12,888 nt of DNA from Alphaproteobacteria bacterium (GCA_022428185.1 JAKMCZ010000187.1:1-12888); one strand, 5' to 3'. Shown: positions 1-8,603, counted from the first letter of the stretch. Translations and numbers: made by a program. Notes: a model not told the origin generated them from the sequence alone.

Positions 1-2457
1 GTGCGGCGTACCTTTAAAGACCAGAATATTTATGCGCGCTTTAACGGCCAGCCGACCATTTCCATCGAAGTGGTGAAACGCTTGGGCGCCAATGTGGTGC
101 AAACCACGCAGCAAGTTCGCGATTTGACCAATGAATATACCGCCGACTGGCCGCAAGCCATTGAGGTCGATTTCTCGTCAGACATTTCAAATTTCATTTT
201 TGAAATGATTGGCTCGCTGGAAACCTCCATCTCAAACGCCATTATGTTGGTGATGATTTTGGTGATTGCTGCGCTGGGATTGCGCTCCGCGCTACTGGTC
301 GGCCTGTCAATTCCGACATCATTTTTGGTCGGCTTTTTAATTGTCGACCTGATGGGCATGACGCTGAACATGATGATTATGTTCGGCTTCATTCTATCGG
401 TCGGTATTCTCGTTGATGGCGCGATTGTTGTGGTCGAATATGCCGACCGCAAAATGGCTGAGGGTCTGAAACGCCGCGAAGCCTATGCCATGGCCTCGTC
501 ACGCATGTTTTGGCCGATTTTATCATCGACCGGAACCACACTGGCTGCTTTTGGCCCGATGCTGTTCTGGCCCGGTGTCAGCGGCAAATTCATGTCCTAT
601 CTGCCGGTCACAGTCATTATTCTGCTCAGCGCGTCGCTGGCAACGGCGATGTTGTTCCTGCCCGTCATTGGCGGCTTGGTCGGCAAATCTGAACAGGAGG
701 GCGATGAATTATTGTCCAGCCTGTCGGGCAATAGCCGCATCAATGTGCGCGAAATGAAAGGCATGACGGGGCGCTATTTACGCTTCCTCAAAATGTGCAT
801 GAATTGGCCGATCGCAACGCTTGCGACCGCGATTGCCATTCTCACCAGCGTCGTCATTTTATATGGCGAATATAATAATGGCGTTGAGTTTTCCAGTTCT
901 ATTGAGCCGCATCAGGTCAATGTGCTGGTCAAAGGGCGCGGCAACCTGTCGGTCGAAGATGCCGATTTGGCGACCAAATTGGTTGAGGGCATTATCCTCG
1001 ACATTCCGGGCATCGACAATGCTTTCGCGCAAGCGGGGCCGTCAATCGGCGGCGGCGATGGCGCACCCAATATGGGCGATGGACGCATTCCGGCTGATAC
1101 GATTGGCCTTATCCGTGTTGAATTTAGCCATTTCTCGACCCGCGTTCCGGCCTCGCAAATCGTTAACGAAATCAATCAGCGCGCGCGCCGCTTTGCCGGT
1201 ATCCAAGTGGAAGTTCAAGAGCGCGAACAAGGACCGCCGCAGGGCAAAGGCATTGAGATTGAGGTCAGCGGTCAGGACTTAGAGGAGTTGACGCGCGTCA
1301 CCAATCAGATGAGCAATTATTTGCGCAGCCGCGACGACTTGTATATCGACGTCGAAAACACCCTTCCCCTGCCCGGTATTGAATGGAATTTAAGCGTCGA
1401 CCGCGAATCGGCCGGACGTTTTCAAGCCGATATTTTGACCGTCGGCAACGTCATTCAATTGGTGACAAACGGAATTCTTATCGGCCATTACCGGCCCGAT
1501 GATAGCGACGACGAAATTGAAATACGTGCCCGTTATCCCTATGACGCCAGATCATTTGACCGACTTGACCAGCTTCGCGTCCTGACACCTGCAGGCAATG
1601 TGCCAATCACCAATTTCGTTAAACGCGAACCGGCCGTAAAGCGCGACACCATTAGCCGTATTGATGGTCGCCGTGTCATTCAATTGCAGGCCGCTATGGC
1701 TATCAATCCCGAAACCAATGCGGAATATCTGGCTACTGATCTTGAGAATGATTTTTTGCAGTGGATGGACACGCAGGGTTTTGTTCCTGCCGATGTGAAA
1801 TGGCGCTTGCGTGGCGCCAATGAGGAAGCCGAAGACGCGGCTGAATTCTTGGGTCGCGCTATGGTCGCCTCACTGCTGCTAATGTTCATTATTTTGCTGA
1901 TGCAGTTCAACAGCCTCTACTGCACATTGTTGACGCTTTCGACGGTTATTTTATCAACCATTGGTGTGTTGCTGGGCATGGTTCTGACCGGGCAAACATT
2001 CTCCGTGATTATGACCGGCACGGGTGTCGTCGCATTGGCCGGCATTGTGGTCAATAATTCCATCGTGCTCATCGACACCTATCAACGTCTGCTTGCCACC
2101 GGCATGGACAAGGTTGATGTAATTTTGAAAACCGCCGGACAACGTCTGCGCCCGATTTTGTTGACCACGGTCACAACCATGATTGGGCTGCTACCGATGG
2201 CTATTCAGGCCTCAATAAATATGGTTGAGCGCTCGGTGCAATTTGGTGAGCCAACTGCCGCTTGGTGGGTTCAGCTTTCAACCGCGATTATTTTCGGCCT
2301 CGGCTTTTCAACATTGCTGACGCTTATTTTGGTGCCGGTGATGCTGCGCTTGCCGGATTATTTGCGTGAAACATTCAGCTTTTCCAAAAGCCGGCCCGAT
2401 TTGCACGACACCATGCGCGGCAGTGACGGTTCTGCCGAGCAAGAACCGGCTGAATAA
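1..2457 (+). CDS. RND-family efflux permease (AcrB-like), 5'-truncated by window edge
   Basis: Inner-membrane proton-driven efflux pump subunit of the RND family, which works with a periplasmic adaptor and usually an outer-membrane channel; the substrate cannot be told. The 818 visible residues match AcrB from about residue 265 onward, so roughly 260 residues (TM1 and the first porter part) lie outside the window, and the GTG at base 1 is not a real start. Visible membrane segments fall at about residues 78-97, 99-117, 121-146, 174-192, 200-225, 269-289, 621-640, 642-664, 668-692, 716-737 and 756-779. The large periplasmic loop lies between about 290 and 620. The TM4 motif reads GILVDGAIVVVEY (135-147), keeping the AcrB Asp407 equivalent (D139) but with Gly140 in place of Asp408. 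The TM10 motif is GIVVNNSIVLID (681-692), with Asn where AcrB has Lys940. These substitutions occur in non-AcrB RND branches. The gene converges on pssA with 5 bases between the stops. Confidence 0.93.
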   Translation: MRRTFKDQNIYARFNGQPTISIEVVKRLGANVVQTTQQVRDLTNEYTADWPQAIEVDFSSDISNFIFEMIGSLETSISNAIMLVMILVIAALGLRSALLVGLSIPTSFLVGFLIVDLMGMTLNMMIMFGFILSVGILVDGAIVVVEYADRKMAEGLKRREAYAMASSRMFWPILSSTGTTLAAFGPMLFWPGVSGKFMSYLPVTVIILLSASLATAMLFLPVIGGLVGKSEQEGDELLSSLSGNSRINVREMKGMTGRYLRFLKMCMNWPIATLATAIAILTSVVILYGEYNNGVEFSSSIEPHQVNVLVKGRGNLSVEDADLATKLVEGIILDIPGIDNAFAQAGPSIGGGDGAPNMGDGRIPADTIGLIRVEFSHFSTRVPASQIVNEINQRARRFAGIQVEVQEREQGPPQGKGIEIEVSGQDLEELTRVTNQMSNYLRSRDDLYIDVENTLPLPGIEWNLSVDRESAGRFQADILTVGNVIQLVTNGILIGHYRPDDSDDEIEIRARYPYDARSFDRLDQLRVLTPAGNVPITNFVKREPAVKRDTISRIDGRRVIQLQAAMAINPETNAEYLATDLENDFLQWMDTQGFVPADVKWRLRGANEEAEDAAEFLGRAMVASLLLMFIILLMQFNSLYCTLLTLSTVILSTIGVLLGMVLTGQTFSVIMTGTGVVALAGIVVNNSIVLIDTYQRLLATGMDKVDVILKTAGQRLRPILLTTVTTMIGLLPMAIQASINMVERSVQFGEPTAAWWVQLSTAIIFGLGFSTLLTLILVPVMLRLPDYLRETFSFSKSRPDLHDTMRGSDGSAEQEPAE

Positions 2458-2468
2458 TTTTATTAGCC
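2448..2468. terminator. Weak hairpin across the convergent stop codons of the RND gene and pssA
   Basis: GGCT (2448-2451) pairs with AGCC (2465-2468), and inside it AATAA (2453-2457) faces TTATT (2460-2464), with G2452 bulged. The structure spans both TAA stop codons. Neither strand has a T-run after the stem, so this is not a standard intrinsic terminator. It may be a weak bidirectional end or a chance result of AT-rich stop codons. Confidence 0.25.
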
Positions 2469-3248
2469 CTGCTTATAACGCCAATAAGCGTAAGCGCTGA
2501 CCGGCAAAACCGCATAATAAGCAATGCTCATCGCGGTTAATGTCAGCCACGGGAAGGTAAACAGCATGACCGCTGTAAGGCCGATAAACAGCATGAGCGG
2601 CAACACCAAATCACGGCGAATATGGGTCAGCCCTTTGCCCGAAAAAGTCGGCAAAGTGGAAACCATAAGCAGGCCAACGGCTATTGTGTTGGCTAAAATA
2701 ATCGAAGGATATTGCGCCAAATCGACAATTTCAGCCACTTGCAGATAAATCGGAAACATAACCAAACCACCGGCGGACGGTGATGGCACGCCGATAAAGA
2801 AGCGGTTTTTCCATGCCGGTCGGTCGGCTTCTTCCATATCGACATTGAAGCGCGCCAGCCGTAGCGCGCAACAAACCGAATAAACCAGAATAATCGCCCA
2901 GCCCAATCGACCGGTTGACTGCAGCGCCCAAAGATAAACCAGCAATACCGGCGCAATGCCGAAATTGACAAAATCGGTTAGCGAGTCGAGCTGCGCGCCA
3001 AGCGGGCTTTCCGCTTTCAGCAAGCGCGCCAATCGCCCATCAAAGGCGTCGAGAAATCCGGCAATCACAATACACATAACCGCCAGTTCAAAGCGCCCTT
3101 CCAGCCCCTGCCGAACAGCGGTAAGGCCGAGGCACAAGGCCAGCAAAGTCACCATATTCGGAATGATGCGCCGAATGGGAAATTGACGCCCCTTCAAGCT
3201 CTCACTCACACGGCTACGGGCATTTTTCTCCTGTTTGGTATCGGCCAT
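2463..3248 (-). CDS. pssA: CDP-diacylglycerol--serine O-phosphatidyltransferase
   Basis: Makes phosphatidylserine from CDP-diacylglycerol and L-serine in the cytoplasmic membrane, the first committed step to phosphatidylethanolamine. The 261-residue protein carries the full CDP-alcohol phosphatidyltransferase signature D-x2-D-G-x2-A-R-x8-G-x3-D-x3-D: D67, D70, G71, A74, R75, G84, D88 and D92, which bind the metal and CDP. Several hydrophobic segments run through the protein (about 31-45, 55-68, 93-110, 115-130, 155-170, 182-197, 212-232, 235-252), as expected for an integral membrane enzyme of the short bacterial PssA type. It is the last gene of the nadE-gltX-cimA-psd-pssA string. Its ATG lies one base after the intact-frame psd stop (TAA, T, ATG), and no strong Shine-Dalgarno sequence is visible, which suggests translational coupling to psd. 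The psd frameshift in this sequence would move the upstream stop about 40 bases away. Confidence 0.95.
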   Translation of the reverse strand: MADTKQEKNARSRVSESLKGRQFPIRRIIPNMVTLLALCLGLTAVRQGLEGRFELAVMCIVIAGFLDAFDGRLARLLKAESPLGAQLDSLTDFVNFGIAPVLLVYLWALQSTGRLGWAIILVYSVCCALRLARFNVDMEEADRPAWKNRFFIGVPSPSAGGLVMFPIYLQVAEIVDLAQYPSIILANTIAVGLLMVSTLPTFSGKGLTHIRRDLVLPLMLFIGLTAVMLFTFPWLTLTAMSIAYYAVLPVSAYAYWRYKQG

Positions 3249-3249
3249 A

Positions 3250-3941
3250 TTAGCTCGTCAGCGTTTCGCGCTGTTTTTCTTTTGATTTCAAATCAGCCAA
3301 AACGGTTTCACCGGCAATCGCCGATTGACCGACCGCGACGCGCGGCACGCCGTCTTTCGGTAAATAAACATCGCAACGGCTGCCAAAGCGGATAAGGCAA
3401 AACGTTCACCGGCCTCAAATTCTTGCTCTTCATGCGCGAAACATAAAATACGACGCGCCACCAATCCGGCAATTTGCACCACCACAATCTGTTTACCGCC
3501 ATCGCTTTCAATCAGCAGCGATTGGCGCTCATTTGCATCGCTTGCCTTGTCTAAATCAGCGCTCAAAAACTGGCCGGTTCGATATAGTGACTTCAGCACC
3601 GTGCCTGCCACAGGCATGCGATTAACGTGGCAATTAAACACGTTCATAAACACAGAAATACGCGGCAAAGCCTCGTCGCCCATGCCCAATTCGGGCGGCG
3701 GCACGGCTTCGGTAATCATATTGACCACGCCATCAGCGGGGGATACGACCAATCCCTTGCGTTGCGGTGTCACCCGCGCCGGATCGCGGAAGAACCACGC
3801 GCACCAAAGCGTCAAAATAACGCCGACCCAGCCGAGAAAGTCTGAGACAAAAAACAACAGCAAAGTCAGCCCGGCGAAAATCGCAATAAAGCGAAAACCC
3901 TCGGGGTGAATGGGGAACAGCACTGATTTCAATGCGCGCAT
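3250..3941 (-). CDS. psd: Phosphatidylserine decarboxylase proenzyme, with apparent 1-base frameshift near 3395-3400
   Basis: Decarboxylates phosphatidylserine to phosphatidylethanolamine. The family self-cleaves at a GS(T) motif to form a pyruvoyl cofactor. The start is set by AAGGAG seven bases before the ATG at 3941. Residues 1-181 are typical: hydrophobic N-terminus (about 17-50), then SPADG with D70, and FNCHVNR with H105. After GERF (178-181) the open frame turns into a non-homologous tail and stops at 3288. In the next frame the expected end follows at once: LIRFGSR, DVYLPKDG, then VAVGQSAIAGETVLADL, ending in TAA at 3250-3252. The interval is 692 bases; one added base gives 231 codons, a normal length for this Psd class. 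The likely lost base is in a Gly or Ala codon within 3395-3400. Without it the pyruvoyl serine (about residue 188) is not made. Whether this is a sequencing error, a true mutation or recoding cannot be told here. Its product would act directly on PssA's product. Confidence 0.9.
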
Positions 3942-3955
3942 GAATTAACTCCTTA

Positions 3956-5557
3956 TCAGGCGGTTTCCGGCACAGCCGAAACACCGTCTTTGAAAAGCTT
4001 ATACACCACCGCATCATTCAATGCTTCAAAAGAAGCAACAATAATGTTCGGATTGACGCCAATGGTTCGCCAGCTATCGCCGCTATCGTCAACACTTTCA
4101 ATCGTCACGCGGGTCACCGCTTCAGTGCCGGTGTTCAAAATCCGCACCTTGAAGTCAATCAGCCGCATCGTGTCTATCGCCTTTGCATAGCGTTTCAAAT
4201 CGCTGCGCAAAGCCATGTCGAGCGCGTTAATCGGGCCGTTACCCGTGCCTTTGCCTTGCACGGTTTCGCCGTCAATAACCAGCGATACGGAAGCTTCGGA
4301 CACGGTGTTTCCTTTACCGTCATTGCTGATATCGACCTTATAGCCGGTGACATCAAAATAGCTCGGTAAACGCTCAAGCTGGCGTAAAGCCAAAAGCTCG
4401 AAAGACGCACCGACACCGTCATAGCTATAGCCGTCCAACTCTTTGTCTTTGACCTCACGCAAAATCCGGTCAATTGCCGGATCTTTGACATCAACATCGA
4501 TATTGGCCGTTGCCAGACGGTCCAACACATTGCTTTTACCGGCTTGGTCGGACACCAGAATAGAGCGGCTATTGCCGACCGATTCAGGCTTTACATGCTC
4601 ATAGGTTGATGGATCCTTCATCACGGCGGACACGTGAATACCGCCCTTATGGGCAAATGCTGACGCGCCGACATAAGGCGCATGACGGTTCGGCGTGCGA
4701 TTGAGAATATCATCGAGTAATAGCGATACGGTTTTCACTTGCGGCAGCTTGTCGAGCGCAATGCCGGTTTCAAATCGGTCGGCATAGCCCGGCTTCAAAA
4801 GCAGTGTCGGGATAAGCGAGACCAGATTGGCATTGCCGCAACGCTCGCCCAGCCCGTTAATCGTGCCCTGCACTTGCCGCACACCCGCATTGATGGCGGC
4901 CAATGAATTGGCAACCGCATTTTCAGTATCATTATGGGTATGGATACCAAGCTTCTCGCCCTGAATATGTTTGGCAACGTCGCTAACAATGTCGAACACT
5001 TCATCGGGCATGGTGCCGCCATTGGTGTCGCATAACACAACCCAGCGCGCACCCGCCTTCAGCGCCGTTTCGGCGCAAGCCAGCGCATAATCGCGATTGG
5101 CCTTATAGCCGTCGAAAAAATGTTCACAATCAATCATCGCCTCTTTATCACGCGCGGTGATGGCAGCGACACTTTCGGCAATGCAAGCGAGGTTTTCGTC
5201 ATTGGAGATGCCCAGCGCGACATCAACATGATAATCCCAGCTTTTGGCGACCAGGCAGGTGGCGGCAGAAGGCGCATCGAGAATTTCCATGAAGCCCGGA
5301 TCGTTTTCGGCGCTACGACCGGCCCGTTTGGTCATGCCGAAAGCGGTCAGCTTGGCACTGTCGAGGCTGCCCAGCTCGCTGAAAAATTGCGTATCGGTCG
5401 GATTGGCACCCGGATAGCCACCTTCCACATAATCGACGCCCAGTGCATCAAGCGCCGCAGCAAGCTTCATTTTATCGGCCACGGCAAAATCCACGCCGGC
5501 CGTTTGCTGGCCGTCGCGCATGGTGGTGTCAAAAATATAGAGGCGCTCGCGAGCCAT
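3956..5557 (-). CDS. cimA: (R)-citramalate synthase
   Basis: Condenses pyruvate and acetyl-CoA to (R)-citramalate, the entry to the threonine-independent route to 2-oxobutanoate and isoleucine. The 533-residue protein starts with the HMGL-like TIM barrel: DTTMRDGQQ (10-18, metal and substrate-binding Arg and Asp), CEHFFDGYK (144-152), the metal-binding HTHND (206-210) and GLGERCGNANL (235-245). The C-terminal half (about 390-525) is a LeuA-type dimerisation and allosteric domain, the site of isoleucine feedback in the family. The VEGGYPGANPTD stretch (44-55) and the CEHFFDGYK motif fit the CimA branch better than 2-isopropylmalate synthase, but the two families are close. The ATG at 5557 has AAGGA about ten bases upstream, inside the end of gltX, whose stop is only 6 bases away. 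The psd start follows 14 bases after the cimA stop, so all are likely co-transcribed. Confidence 0.9.
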   Translation of the reverse strand: MARERLYIFDTTMRDGQQTAGVDFAVADKMKLAAALDALGVDYVEGGYPGANPTDTQFFSELGSLDSAKLTAFGMTKRAGRSAENDPGFMEILDAPSAATCLVAKSWDYHVDVALGISNDENLACIAESVAAITARDKEAMIDCEHFFDGYKANRDYALACAETALKAGARWVVLCDTNGGTMPDEVFDIVSDVAKHIQGEKLGIHTHNDTENAVANSLAAINAGVRQVQGTINGLGERCGNANLVSLIPTLLLKPGYADRFETGIALDKLPQVKTVSLLLDDILNRTPNRHAPYVGASAFAHKGGIHVSAVMKDPSTYEHVKPESVGNSRSILVSDQAGKSNVLDRLATANIDVDVKDPAIDRILREVKDKELDGYSYDGVGASFELLALRQLERLPSYFDVTGYKVDISNDGKGNTVSEASVSLVIDGETVQGKGTGNGPINALDMALRSDLKRYAKAIDTMRLIDFKVRILNTGTEAVTRVTIESVDDSGDSWRTIGVNPNIIVASFEALNDAVVYKLFKDGVSAVPETA

Positions 5558-5563
5558 GGCCGC

Positions 5564-6907
5564 CTATCCTTCTTTTCCCTGCAAACGGGCGACAGCTTTA
5601 TCATAGCCGATAAGCGGCAGTAAATGCTGCATTTCAGGCCCATGCGCTTGTCCGGTCAAAGCTTGGCGTAACGGCATAAACAATCCGCGCCCCTTTCGAC
5701 CGGTGCTTTGCTTCAAGGCTTGCGTCCATTCCGACCAACTGGCCTCGGTCAGTTCACCTTGCGGCAGCGCATCAAGTGCGGCTACGACATAGTCTTGATC
5801 CTCTGCCTCAATCACCGGCGATACAGGCCCTTTGATGAGATGCAAAATATCGGTGACGTCAGCAAACAAAGTCAGGTTGCCTTTAATGCCGTCCCAAAAA
5901 CCTGCACCTTCGGGTGCGCCCATATCAGCCAGGCGCGGTGCAGCATCGCCATATTCCATATCGTGCAAAATGCGCGCATTGAGGCGCGTTACATCTTCAG
6001 CATCAAAACGCGCCGGTGCGCGACCCAAGCGCGACATATCAAACCCGTCAATCAGGGTCGCCATGTGCTGCACCGGTTCGACCGCATCAGCCGTGCCAAG
6101 CCGCGCAATCAGGCTATTCAGGCTCATCGCCTCAACCCCACTATCGCGCAAATCGGCCAGCGATAAAGAGCCAATCCGTTTTGACAATGCGCCACCATCA
6201 GCAGCCAGCATGAGCGAGAAATGCGCGAACACAGGCGCATTGCCGCCCAACGACTCAATGATTTCAATCTGCGCTCCCGAATTGGTGACATGGTCTTCGC
6301 CGCGAATAACGTGGGTGATTTTACTGTCAATATCATCAACCACACTGGGCAGCGTGTAGAGCCACGAACCATCAGCCCGACGAATGACCGGATCGGACAG
6401 GCTAGCGGTTTCAATTTTCTGTTCGCCGCGCACCATATCGTTCCAGACAATCGCCCCACCCGATAATTTGAAGCGGTAATGCGGCGTGCGCCCTTCTTCG
6501 GCATAAGTTTCTATTTGGTCATCGGTCAATTGCAATGCAGCGCGGTCATAAACCGGCGGCATGCCACGCGCCAATTGGCGCTTCCGCTTGCGGTCAAGCT
6601 CGTCAGGCGTTTCATAGCAGGCATAAACCAAGCCTTGCGCTTTCAGCTTCTCGAAAGCCGCTTCATATTGGTCAAAGCGGTCCGACTGTTTGAAGGTCTC
6701 ATCATAATCGAGGCCAAGCCACGCCAAATCGGTCTTAATCGCCTCGGCAAATGCCACGGTCGAGCGCGCCTCATCTGTATCGTCCATGCGCAAGATAAAC
6801 TGCCCATCCTGCCCTTTGGCAAACAAGTAGCAAAACAAGGCAGCGCGAGCGTTACCGACATGTAAATTGCCGGTCGGGCTGGGGGCGAAGCGGGTGCGAA
6901 CAGTCAT
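5564..6907 (-). CDS. gltX: Glutamate--tRNA ligase (GltX2-like paralog)
   Basis: Class I aminoacyl-tRNA synthetase that attaches glutamate to tRNA in an ATP-dependent reaction. From the chosen start the product is 447 residues. The Rossmann catalytic domain has RFAPSPTGNLHVGN (6-19, HIGH-box equivalent HVGN) and the KMSKS equivalent LSKRIG (241-246). The VVDDIDSKITHVIRGEDH block (189-206) is diagnostic of GluRS. The zinc-binding cysteine cluster of E. coli GltX is absent from the 97-120 region. Sequence around HVGNARAALF and LYTLPSVVDDID resembles the second GluRS (GltX2) that many alphaproteobacteria carry; some such paralogs in other bacteria charge tRNA-Gln, so specificity is open. The open frame extends to an ATG at 6964, overlapping nadE, but AGAGGA just before the ATG at 6907 and family alignment from MTVRTRFAPSPTG favour 6907. 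Confidence 0.93.
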   Translation of the reverse strand: MTVRTRFAPSPTGNLHVGNARAALFCYLFAKGQDGQFILRMDDTDEARSTVAFAEAIKTDLAWLGLDYDETFKQSDRFDQYEAAFEKLKAQGLVYACYETPDELDRKRKRQLARGMPPVYDRAALQLTDDQIETYAEEGRTPHYRFKLSGGAIVWNDMVRGEQKIETASLSDPVIRRADGSWLYTLPSVVDDIDSKITHVIRGEDHVTNSGAQIEIIESLGGNAPVFAHFSLMLAADGGALSKRIGSLSLADLRDSGVEAMSLNSLIARLGTADAVEPVQHMATLIDGFDMSRLGRAPARFDAEDVTRLNARILHDMEYGDAAPRLADMGAPEGAGFWDGIKGNLTLFADVTDILHLIKGPVSPVIEAEDQDYVVAALDALPQGELTEASWSEWTQALKQSTGRKGRGLFMPLRQALTGQAHGPEMQHLLPLIGYDKAVARLQGKEG

Positions 6908-6911
6908 AAAT

Positions 6912-6917
6912 TCCTCT
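6912..6917 (-). promoter_or_regulatory. Shine-Dalgarno site that fixes the gltX start at 6907
   Basis: On the minus strand AGAGGA is followed by four bases and the ATG at 6907. The upstream in-frame ATGs at 6964 and 6952 lie at or inside the end of nadE and would add residues before the conserved N-terminal strand of the synthetase. Confidence 0.7.
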
Positions 6918-6938
6918 GCAAATCTTGTGCGATTATCA

Positions 6939-8603
6939 TCAGGCGCGCGCATCGCGAAAGCCATTGGTTATGGGATAGCGACGGTCACGACCGAAATTTC
7001 GGTTGCCGATTTTTGCGCCCGGGGCAGCTTGGCGGCGTTTATACTCCGAGACATAAAGTAAATGCTCAATGCGCTTCACCGTGTCGGCGGCATGGCCGCG
7101 CGCGATTATCTCATCAACGCTCAACTCGTCTTCGACCAGCGCGAACAAAATATCATCAAGAACATCATAGGGTGGCAGACTGTCTTCATCTTTTTGGTCA
7201 GGGCGCAACTCAGCGCTCGGTGGTTTATCGATAATATTGGTCGGTATCACGATAGCTTGCGGCCCCAAACCGTCGACCGGCAGATTTTCATTGCGCCAGC
7301 GCGACAAGGCAAACACCTCGGTTTTATAAATATCCTTAATCGGATTATAGCCGCCATTCATGTCGCCATAGAGCGTTGCATAACCGACCGACACTTCAGA
7401 TTTATTACCTGTGGTGACAACCATATTGCCGAATTTATTCGATACCGCCATCAACAACGTGCCGCGCAAACGCGATTGGATATTTTCCTCAGTCAAATCA
7501 GCATTAGTGCCTTTAAACAAGCCGCCCAAAGCCCCTTCGACCGCATCGACCGGCTCTGCTATCGACACATCGTCGAGCTTAATTCCCAGTGCAGCCGCGC
7601 AATCAGCCGCATCATCGAGGCTGGCCTGACTGGTATAGCGTGATGGCAGCATGATGCAGTGCACCCTATCAGCGCCTAGCGCATCGACCGCCATCGCCGC
7701 GCATAGCGCGCTATCAATGCCGCCCGACAGCCCAAGCAGCACACCCGGGAAACGATTCTTCTCAACATAATCGCGCAAGCCCATCATGGCGGCAGCGTAA
7801 ATATCACCGAGATCATCATCGGCGGCGGCTATTTCAGCCGCGTCAACCTGCCAGCCATCGGCCTTGCCCGTGAGCGACAACATATGCGCTTCGGGTTGCC
7901 AAGCCGGTCGCTGTGCCACGACATCGCCGCTACCCGAAACGGCAAATGACGCGCCGTCAAACACCAGCTCGTCTTGCCCGCCAATTTGATTGACATAAAT
8001 CAGCGGCAATCCGGTTTCTATAGCCCGCGCCGAAGCGTGATGGACACGCTTTGCATGTTTTCCGCGTTCAAAAGGCGAACCATTGGGCGATAGCAACAAT
8101 TCAGCGCCCTGCGTCTGCAAATGAGCGCACACATCGCTAAACCAGATATCCTCACAAATCGGCACGCCGACGCGCACGCCGCGCAATTCGACGGGTTCGG
8201 GCAGTTGCCCTGCCTCGAACAGACGCTTTTCATCAAATACCGCATAATTAGGCAAATGGACTTTGTGGCGCACATAAACCTCGCCGCCATCGGCGACCAT
8301 CACCGAATTATACAGCGCGCCATCTTCGGCCACCGGCAAGCCGAACACCAAAGCCGGTCCGCCCTCTGCCGTATCAGCCACTAATTTGGCTGCTTCATCG
8401 GCGACATGGCTCAAAAAGGCGCGCTTCAAAACCAAGTCTTCCGGCGGATAACCGGTCAAAAACAGTTCTCCGGCAACAATTATATCGGCAGCGCCAGAGG
8501 CGGCACGAATAGAACGCAACAAATCGGCATTGGCCGCAACTGCCCCAACTGTCGGGTTCAATTGCGCCAGCGCGATTTTCAATGTTTTTGAGCCGTTTTC
8601 CAT
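6939..8603 (-). CDS. nadE: Glutamine-dependent NAD+ synthase
   Basis: Last step of NAD biosynthesis: amidates nicotinic acid adenine dinucleotide using ATP and ammonia released from glutamine. The 554-residue protein is the two-domain type. An N-terminal nitrilase-fold glutaminase (about 8-260) shows the catalytic triad E46 (AGELFLTGYPPEDL), K114 (RHKVHLPNY) and C150 (PICEDIWF). The C-terminal synthetase domain (about 270-550) has the ATP-pyrophosphatase P-loop GLSGGIDSA (291-299) and TTGNKSEVSVGYATLYGDM, typical of NadE. The ATG at 8603 is the only nearby start. A strong AAGGAG lies upstream but 16 bases away, further than usual. This is the first gene of the minus-strand block; gltX starts 31 bases after its stop. 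A candidate promoter and a 12-bp tandem repeat precede it. Confidence 0.95.
   Translation of the reverse strand: MENGSKTLKIALAQLNPTVGAVAANADLLRSIRAASGAADIIVAGELFLTGYPPEDLVLKRAFLSHVADEAAKLVADTAEGGPALVFGLPVAEDGALYNSVMVADGGEVYVRHKVHLPNYAVFDEKRLFEAGQLPEPVELRGVRVGVPICEDIWFSDVCAHLQTQGAELLLSPNGSPFERGKHAKRVHHASARAIETGLPLIYVNQIGGQDELVFDGASFAVSGSGDVVAQRPAWQPEAHMLSLTGKADGWQVDAAEIAAADDDLGDIYAAAMMGLRDYVEKNRFPGVLLGLSGGIDSALCAAMAVDALGADRVHCIMLPSRYTSQASLDDAADCAAALGIKLDDVSIAEPVDAVEGALGGLFKGTNADLTEENIQSRLRGTLLMAVSNKFGNMVVTTGNKSEVSVGYATLYGDMNGGYNPIKDIYKTEVFALSRWRNENLPVDGLGPQAIVIPTNIIDKPPSAELRPDQKDEDSLPPYDVLDDILFALVEDELSVDEIIARGHAADTVKRIEHLLYVSEYKRRQAAPGAKIGNRNFGRDRRYPITNGFRDARA

Noticed and set aside
5120..5623. 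Long opposite-strand open frame (167 codons) inside cimA and gltX
   Set aside because: It spans the junction of two well-supported genes on the other strand and shows no recognisable motif; it is best explained as a codon-use shadow.
6908..6964. N-terminal extension of gltX to 6964
   Set aside because: It overlaps the end of nadE and adds residues before the conserved synthetase N-terminus; AGAGGA supports the start at 6907.
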